Below, piece after piece: positions 58,172-64,000 of a stretch of DNA of 64,000 nucleotides. The translations under genes were made by a program, and so were the position numbers. Each line of letters starts with the position of its first letter. Positions within the stretch are counted from its first letter, which is position 1. The notes under the pieces were generated by a model, which saw only the letters and a program-made list of their open reading frames with translations, was not told where the DNA came from and ran no database searches. The stretch lies in assembly GCA_016716335.1 (NCBI GenBank), contig JADJWN010000005.1, positions 62,001 through 126,000 of the forward strand. Reading direction: 5' to 3'. This DNA is from Saprospiraceae bacterium. Its GTDB lineage: Bacteria; Bacteroidota; Bacteroidia; Chitinophagales; Saprospiraceae.

Positions 58172-59005
58172 ATGTCTAAAAACTCAAAGAGTACATTCCG
58201 TGAATACGCAGAGGCCGTATTGAGTACTACATTTTTGAAACATGTCGGGCTGGCCGTGGCCTTAATCATAGGAATTATTTATCTGACATTGTTATGGCTC
58301 AAATTTTACACCCATCACGGGCAGAAGATTGTTTTGGACGATTTTATCGGGAAAACATTGACCGAAGCAGCCAGGATAGCAGATGCTCATGATTTCGAGA
58401 TTATAGTGAATGATTCTGTTTTTATTGTAGGAAAACCGGGAGGTATCATTACCGACCAAAATCCCAAGCCCGGTGCTCTGGTCAAGCAAAACAGAAAAAT
58501 TTATGTGACCATCACCAAATCAGATGCCGACAAAATCAGGGTAGCTGACCTGCCGGTACTCTATGGCAATCCATTCGAACAAAAAAAGACAGAACTATCC
58601 TATAGGGATATTGATGCGGTAATAAAATCCTATGCTTATGACCCGGGAGAGCCCAATCACATTCTGGAAGTTTGGTATAAAGGCGAGCTCATTATTTCTT
58701 CCACCGTCAAAAAAGAAGATGTTTTGATCAATAAGGGAGATGCATTGGAATTTGTGCTTTCTGAACGTCAGGGTGGTGAAGTCCTCATTCCCGATCTGAG
58801 GTGCCAGGATCTTGAAGCTGCAAGGTTTTTGCTCGAAACCCGAAAACTTGAGTTGGGTGATGTTATAAGAAAAGGGGATGTACAGCCGGGAGATTTTTTA
58901 TATGTCATAGCACAAAACCCACCCTATGACGGGGTGACCAATATACAAATGGGTCAGAAAGTATCCGTGACCGTTTCGGCAGTGAGACCTCCGGATTGTT
59001 TTTAA
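58172..59005 (+). CDS. PASTA-domain membrane protein
   Basis: A 277-residue protein with one membrane helix (VGLAVALIIGIIYLTLLWL, about residues 26-44) and about three PASTA repeats outside (VLDDFIGKTLTEA, VADLPVLYGN, IPDLRCQDLEAARFLLE). PASTA domains bind peptidoglycan or muropeptides. There is no kinase domain, unlike the classical PASTA kinases. It is followed by a rhodanese gene. Confidence 0.85.
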   Translation: MSKNSKSTFREYAEAVLSTTFLKHVGLAVALIIGIIYLTLLWLKFYTHHGQKIVLDDFIGKTLTEAARIADAHDFEIIVNDSVFIVGKPGGIITDQNPKPGALVKQNRKIYVTITKSDADKIRVADLPVLYGNPFEQKKTELSYRDIDAVIKSYAYDPGEPNHILEVWYKGELIISSTVKKEDVLINKGDALEFVLSERQGGEVLIPDLRCQDLEAARFLLETRKLELGDVIRKGDVQPGDFLYVIAQNPPYDGVTNIQMGQKVSVTVSAVRPPDCF

Positions 59006-59033
59006 TTTTACAATCTCTAATTTTCTTATAAGT

Positions 59034-59336
59034 ATGCAGGATATTACCGTAGAAGAACTCAAGGAAAAACTCGACCGTGGCGATGACTTTGTATTTATAG
59101 ATGTCAGAGAGCCTTATGAATATGAGGAGTTTAATCTCGGAGCGAGACTCATTCCTCTTGGAAGTTTATTGGGGGCGCTCAATGAACTGGAACCCCACAG
59201 GCACGATGAGATTGTCATTCATTGCCGCTCAGGTGCAAGAAGCGGGGCAGCTAAAGTGACTTTGTCACAACTGGGATACACTAAAGTAAGAAATCTCATC
59301 GGAGGAGTATTGGACTGGAGACAGAAATTCGGATGA
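59034..59336 (+). CDS. Rhodanese-like domain protein
   Basis: A 100-residue single rhodanese domain: FIDVREPYEYEEFNLGARLI, active-site C64 in IHCRSGARSG. It may act as a sulfur carrier. It starts 28 bases after the PASTA gene. Confidence 0.9.
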   Translation: MQDITVEELKEKLDRGDDFVFIDVREPYEYEEFNLGARLIPLGSLLGALNELEPHRHDEIVIHCRSGARSGAAKVTLSQLGYTKVRNLIGGVLDWRQKFG

Positions 59337-59397
59337 TAGTGTAGCTGAGAGGCTTATACTCACAAAATATCCTGATTTAATCTGAATTTTATATTAG

Positions 59398-59412
59398 TCG
59401 CTGGCATGACAA
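59398..59412 (+). promoter_or_regulatory. Motif shared with the metalloprotease leader (copy 2)
   Basis: GTCGCTGGCATGACA lies 56 bases before the ATG of the LRR protein gene and matches 14 of 15 bases with 54395-54409. It is listed as a possible binding site common to two surface-protein genes. Confidence 0.35.
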
Positions 59413-59468
59413 AACAACTATGCAGATTATTCATATCTTGCCTCCCTTAAAACCAAACGGTACATTGC

Positions 59469-62244
59469 ATGAATAAAGCAGTATATCTGCTTCTCATCGG
59501 GGTATTGAATTGCTCCGTCTATTTTGCAAATGCTCAATGCAACAGGCAGCGGGATTCATTGGCACTGGAGGCTTTTTACATATCTACCAACGGTCAGGAT
59601 TGGTTGAATAAAACCAACTGGACACTGCCCGGCAGAGCGATATCCACCTGGTTTGGGGTCACATTGAATGCTGAAGGATGTGTAGAGGCATTGAGATTGC
59701 CCAACAACCGGCTCTCCGGAGGACTGCCACCCGAATTGGGTGATCTCAGGGAGCTGAAAATACTCAATCTTACGAGTAATAATATCAGCGGAAACATACC
59801 TGCTACTATCACCAACCTAAGCAAACTGGAAGATCTTAACCTCAGCACCAACTATTTCAACGGTTGGCTGCCGGCCAATATCGGCAATCTGACCAACCTA
59901 CGGACTCTGAGACTCAGTGTCAACAGACTCTCGGGAGATATTCCTCCCTCTGTCGGCAATCTTATGCAGCTTACTTCCTTGCTTTTGAATCAGAATTTAT
60001 TTTCTGGCACCATACCGGCTTCGGTCGGTAATCTGTCCAATCTGGAAGAACTGGTACTTTCACAAAATGATCTTTCGGGTACTATGCCGCCTTCCATATC
60101 CAATCTGGAAAAACTCAGATCCCTGATATTGAGTCAGAATATGCTGACGGGATCTATTCCTGCATCTTTCGCAAATCTCAAGGCATTGCGAACGCTGAGT
60201 CTGGATGAAAACCGGCTTTCAGGTAGTATTCCGTCTTCGTTGGGTAGTCTGTCCGAAATGCGTGAAATGTATCTGCAGAACAATCAGTTGACCGGCAGCA
60301 TACCCCAGGAACTTACCCAACTTACAGAACTGCAGAAATTGCTCGCCAACCATAATAATCTCAGTGGAAACATCCCGGCAGGATTTGGTAATCTAAAAAA
60401 GCTGATCAGTCTCCACCTGTCTGAAAATCAACTTACCGGGTCTATACCTCCAGACCTGGGCAATGCCGCCAATCTTATCAGTCTCATTCTTGCAGACAAT
60501 CAGCTATCGGGACCGATTCCGGAAAGTCTGGGCAATCTCGCAAATCTGGATATTCTGCAGATTCAAAACAATAATTTTTCAGGAGAGCTTCCGGAGTCTC
60601 TGGGTAATTTGACCAAATTGCGCAGATTGTATTTTTCAATAATCGCTTTGAGGGATGTTTTCCCAACAGTATGCAACGATTTTGTCCTACTGCATTCAGC
60701 ACTAATGTAAATACCAACGGGCATAATTTTATGGACAATCCCCAATTGGTGCATGGCGGTGATTTCAAGCGCTGGTGTGCCGGTGAAGGAAGGCCTGTGG
60801 TCAGTATCACGGGCGACAGTGTTGTATGCGAAGGGAGCACTATCCGCCTTACGGCTTCAGGCGGGGATTTTTTCAGATGGATAGGTCCGGCTGATTTTAC
60901 TTCAGAAAATGCCACATTCATCATAGAGAACCCTGTGATCCAACAGTTTGGCACTTATACAGTCACAGCCACTAATGTCAATAAATGCAAGACTTCCCGC
61001 AATGTGAGGGTAAGACCGGTCAACGAAGTAAGTACAGGCACCAATGCTCCTATATGTGAAGGTGTTGCCTTGCAGCTCTTTGCATCGGGAGGAAAGAGCT
61101 ACAAGTGGTTTGGTCCGGATGGTTACTATTCGGAAGAAGCCAATCCGGTCAGACCTGTGAGCAGTCAGGCTATGGCCGGAAACTACCGGGTGGAGATTAC
61201 CACAGAGGCTTGTGTGATAACCCGTATTATTGAAGTCAGATTTGTATCCTTTGGTCAGGTTATTGCGGATAGTCTGGTTTGTGAGGGAGGCAGACTGAGT
61301 TTGGATGTGACGGAAGGTCAGAGTTTTGTATGGAAAGGTCCGGGCGGATTTGAATCACTTCTCAAAAATCCCATGGTTGAGAACTTTGCTCCCGCAAATG
61401 CAGGGCGTTACAGTGTTACTATCAGGGCCGGGGACAATTGTATGACCACCTTATTTTTCAATGTGGAGCTGAAGAAAAAATATATTCCCGCCTCGATAGC
61501 ATTCCCGGGTTGTGCAGCGGTGCAGATCCTTTGCTATTGCCTCTGATGCAGGATGGTATCGAGGGCAGATGGACAGGCATGCATGTCCGTGGTGAAACAG
61601 GAAATCAGATTTTTGATCCCGGTCAGGCCACCGGAAAACAACTGATTTTTTTCGAACCTCTGAATGCAGCATCGTGCATAGGAGTGGGTGAAAAAGAAAT
61701 ATTTATAAGCTATATCAATATAGTAGCTGAGGAACTATCCGCTTCATTCAATGATACCGATGACAACGGCAACGCAATCATCCGGATAGAAAGTAATGCC
61801 GGAGGTATCCTGCTGAATTGGGAAGGAAAAGCAAGCGGCTCGCATGACTTGGGGGAAGACAAAAGTTTTGAAATACGGCAGCTTCCTTCCGGCAGATATA
61901 CTGTCAATGCAACAGACAAATGGGGTTGTACGGCAACAGATACATTTGAGATCCGATACGCCAAAGCTTTTTATTTCTTACCCAATGCTGTCATGAAGAC
62001 CGCCTCAGACCCTGAAAACAGCGTATTTTATCTTAAAGGTGAGAATATCCTTTCCTACTCCTATGAAATCTACAATCGCTGGGGCAATATCATAGCTGCA
62101 GGATATGAGGCTACTGCCAATGACCCGGTCGGCGGATGGAATGTTCAGTCTGCTGATATCACTCCGGGTGTGTATGTGTATGTAATGAAAATTTATGGAG
62201 AATATGAAAAAAAACAGATTGCTGGTTCGGTCACAGTCTTCTGA
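59469..62244 (+). pseudogene. Large LRR surface protein with gliding-type C-terminus, two frameshifts
   Basis: About 925 residues in three frames. A signal peptide (AVYLLLIGVLNCSVYFANA) and about fifteen plant-type leucine-rich repeats (LRLPNNRLSGGLPPELGDL and alike) come first, then Ig-like beta domains with repeated C-E-G (VVCEGSTIRL, APICEGVALQL, LVCEGGRLSLDV), then a CHU-type tail (FYFLPNAV, YEIYNRWGNII, GVYVYVMKI). The first break is cured by one T in T5 at 60632-60636, giving LYFFNNRFEGCFP; the second by one G in GGG at 61507-61509, giving FPGLCSGADP. The tail of this kind is a T9SS type B signal. Confidence 0.82.
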
Positions 62245-62257
62245 CCCGATGTCTCCT

Positions 62258-62809
62258 TCATTTTCTGCGGAGTTCTGCCCTTTGGTATCCTGATAGCAGA
62301 AATGATTTTACCTCAGGGACCTGCTCATCCTTATATATTTGATTGCCGGATATTGTAAAATTCTGCGGATTATGAATAATGATTTCGAAGATCATCATTT
62401 CTCCCTGCCGTTCATAGGCAGAGGTGAGCACAGTTCCCATTACTTCAAATATGGAAATCAGCTTGGGGCCAGCCACCCTTGCCTGCAGAAGGATGGAGTT
62501 TTGCTCATCGTGTATATAATGTCCCTTTTCTCTGTTCAGCACCTTCAGCCGGTAATCTCTCAACTCTGATGCTTCCCCTGTACCGTATCTGATTGTCCAG
62601 ACGTACATCTCCGCATCATCGGAGGGCTGGTGATTGAGTTCGATGGGCACGGATTGCACAATTTTATTGTCTTTATAAATATCTAATGTCCCCTGCCAGG
62701 TGCCCAGCCAATCATCCGGGAACCTGTATTCTCTGCTTTGGGCAGCTACCATATGTGCACAAAAGATATACAGCACGATTATAATTGTACTACGGATTCT
62801 TATTTTCAT
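62258..62809 (-). CDS. Secreted hypothetical protein
   Basis: A 183-residue protein from ATG 62809, chosen because MKIRIRSTIIIVLYIFCAHM with the AQS end is a signal peptide; the longer frame to 62893 adds an unlikely leader. The mature part has FPDDWLGTWQGTLDIY, LNHQPSDDAEMYVWTIRYG and YIHDEQNSILLQA, a pattern of a lipocalin-like beta barrel, though no family is certain. It ends 13 bases from the stop of the convergent LRR gene. Confidence 0.65.
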   Translation of the reverse strand: MKIRIRSTIIIVLYIFCAHMVAAQSREYRFPDDWLGTWQGTLDIYKDNKIVQSVPIELNHQPSDDAEMYVWTIRYGTGEASELRDYRLKVLNREKGHYIHDEQNSILLQARVAGPKLISIFEVMGTVLTSAYERQGEMMIFEIIIHNPQNFTISGNQIYKDEQVPEVKSFLLSGYQRAELRRK

Positions 62810-63358
62810 ATTCACATCAATAAACTTTAATTCCAATTTGTCCCAAATGTACTCTGAATTCCCGGTAATAATGAGTTTATCCTTATTATTCATGATGGTA
62901 TCCGCATGCCATTAATCCCCGGAATTGTAAAATTATCTATGAGATCTGGGGGACAGTAAATATGTGTTGATTACGATAATTTTTTAGAAAGGGGAATGAG
63001 TTTTTTACAATGGATTACCATAGATTGAATAATCAGGCTAAAAATTACTTACGCTTTTTCCACCTGATTTTGTATTAAAACAATGATCTCATTGGTTAAG
63101 AATTGTCATGAATGACGGGTGCTTACTGAACTTTTTCATAAGAATTAAAGCATTTTACTCAATTTTTTTGCATATCCGCTCATAGTTTTTAAAAAAAATA
63201 ATCTGATTTCTGTAATTTTAAATGTTTTTTATTGACTGCAGCCAATCCCCGCTGAATCAGGTAAATTTTCAAATACTCTGATATCTCACTTATTGCTATC
63301 TTTTTCAGAATTGAAAATGTAAGTGAGTGGTTCGATTATTAACCTAAATTACTATATT
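62810..63358. other. Gap without a recognised gene
   Basis: The 549 bases between the hypothetical secreted protein and the lipoprotein gene are AT-rich and show no supported coding frame or RNA gene. An inverted repeat GTCAT-GA-ATGAC at 63105-63116 could be an operator but nothing else supports it. Confidence 0.5.
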
Positions 63359-63766
63359 ATGAACAAGCTGAAATTACAATTGATTTTGCCATTAATGATT
63401 TTGGCAATGTTGTCCTGTAAAAAGGATGAAGTAAAGGACCCAAACGAAGCGACCAACGACAAAATAAGTGCAAATATCTGGTCGGTAAGGTCATTTACAT
63501 CTGATGGAGTGGAGTTGATGGATGTTTTGTTAAATTCTATGGATCTTCGCTTTACCAAGGAAGACAAGACCAATGGTACAGCCCGATGGACGCTGATCAG
63601 TACACTGGGCCAAACCACCAGAATTGAAGGCAAGTACAATGTCAGAAATTCCGGTAAAGAAATCGATTTCGACGGGGATATCTTTGAAGTCACAGTGGAC
63701 AATACCAAACTATTGCTTACCGGCAGGGTGGATGGCGAAAAGTGGGTTATTGATGCCCGGAAGTGA
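63359..63766 (+). CDS. Small lipocalin-like lipoprotein
   Basis: A 135-residue protein from ATG 63359. LQLILPLMILAMLSC is a lipoprotein signal (lipobox LSCKK), which decides the start. The mature part, with IWSVRSFTSDGVELMD, LRFTKEDKTNGTARWTL and IDFDGDIFEVTV, resembles small Bacteroidota lipocalin-like envelope proteins. The function is unknown. A strong terminator lies 95 bases after the stop. Confidence 0.75.
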   Translation: MNKLKLQLILPLMILAMLSCKKDEVKDPNEATNDKISANIWSVRSFTSDGVELMDVLLNSMDLRFTKEDKTNGTARWTLISTLGQTTRIEGKYNVRNSGKEIDFDGDIFEVTVDNTKLLLTGRVDGEKWVIDARK

Positions 63767-63861
63767 AAAATGATTCAATAAGGTAAAACTGATTAAACCA
63801 CCGGAATAATCGCAATTCTGTAATCCCTTTCTTATTCCCGATTTAGGTTTTGAATGTAAGA

Positions 63862-63897
63862 ATCCGGCTTTTTTCAAAAGATAGCCGGATTTTTTTA
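63862..63897 (+). terminator. Rho-independent terminator
   Basis: An eight-base perfect stem ATCCGGCT (63862-63869) with AGCCGGAT (63883-63890) and a 13-base loop is followed by seven T residues. It ends the transcript of the lipoprotein gene. The stem also has T-rich loop sequence, so it could work less well in reverse. Confidence 0.85.
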
Positions 63898-64000
63898 TTT
63901 AATGTATCCGGAGGACAAATTTTACAATGAACATTTGCGGTAGGAAGTCATTTCAAACAGTTTTTATTAAAATGATAACAGGATTAACTTTTATCATGCC

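Noticed and set aside
1..64000. TAA recoded as a sense codon (stops inside FkbM and YefM frames)
   Set aside because: TAA serves as the normal final stop of many intact genes here, for example the GT2 gene ending at 5913 and the helicase ending at 28260.
63927..64000. Possible start of a gene running off the right edge (ATG 63927, open frame)
   Set aside because: Only about 24 codons are visible and no family feature or ribosome site supports it.

Overview
The window is a chromosomal piece of a Bacteroidota genome, most likely a Saprospira-like lineage. The signs are a gingipain-type (C25) sortase-like protein of the PorU2 kind, secreted proteins ending in a type IX secretion (T9SS) C-terminal domain, a CHU-like leucine-rich surface protein, Bacteroidota-type DUF4834/DUF4348 small proteins, and moderately AT-rich DNA with many TTG/GTG starts. 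The lineage call is inference from gene content; no rRNA or tRNA gene was seen.

Layout. About 1-20.6 kb (+ strand) is a surface-polysaccharide locus: DUF362 and ATP-grasp proteins, an FkbM methyltransferase, a GT-D enzyme, GT4 and GT2 glycosyltransferases, asparagine synthase, a deacetylase-like protein, a CapK-like adenylate-forming enzyme, a membrane protein/phosphoribosyltransferase/ATP-grasp trio, a secreted beta-helix protein, two initiating sugar transferases, a YdcF protein, and a LegC/LegB aminotransferase-dehydratase pair. About 20.9-29.9 kb holds an orphan DUF4143 ATPase, the selenium pair SelU-SelD, a SNF2 helicase and a winged-helix/methyltransferase fusion. About 30-41.4 kb is a second sugar block (ManC, GT4s, WecB, PIG-L deacetylase, WbqC, GT2) interrupted by a second DUF4143 ATPase, a 12-copy 23-bp minisatellite, a REP-associated transposase inside arrays of hairpins, and a YefM-YoeB toxin-antitoxin pair. 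On the minus strand (53.3-41.4 kb) lie a WD40 protein, DUF4834 protein, pseudouridine synthase, ThiL, the PorU2-like protein and an O-antigen-type ABC exporter (Wzm/Wzt) with a methyltransferase and a GT2. From 53.3 kb the + strand carries a phosphopantetheinyl transferase, a lipoprotein, a secreted metalloprotease, a PASTA protein, a rhodanese, a large LRR surface protein and small envelope proteins.

How it fits together: sugar nucleotides (ManC, WecB, LegB/LegC) feed initiating transferases and at least nine glycosyltransferases. The product is probably decorated by amidation, acylation, deacetylation or methylation and exported by Wzm/Wzt. In T9SS bacteria a PorU-type sortase attaches secreted proteins to an anionic LPS, so a PorU2-like gene lying just upstream of the exporter genes is suggestive.

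Reliability: at least nine genes are broken by apparent single-base indels, mostly in short homopolymers, and two more by an internal TAA codon. In each case both halves read as one well-known or continuous protein. Either the assembly has indel errors or many genes here are decaying; these genes are listed across their full span with the break located.
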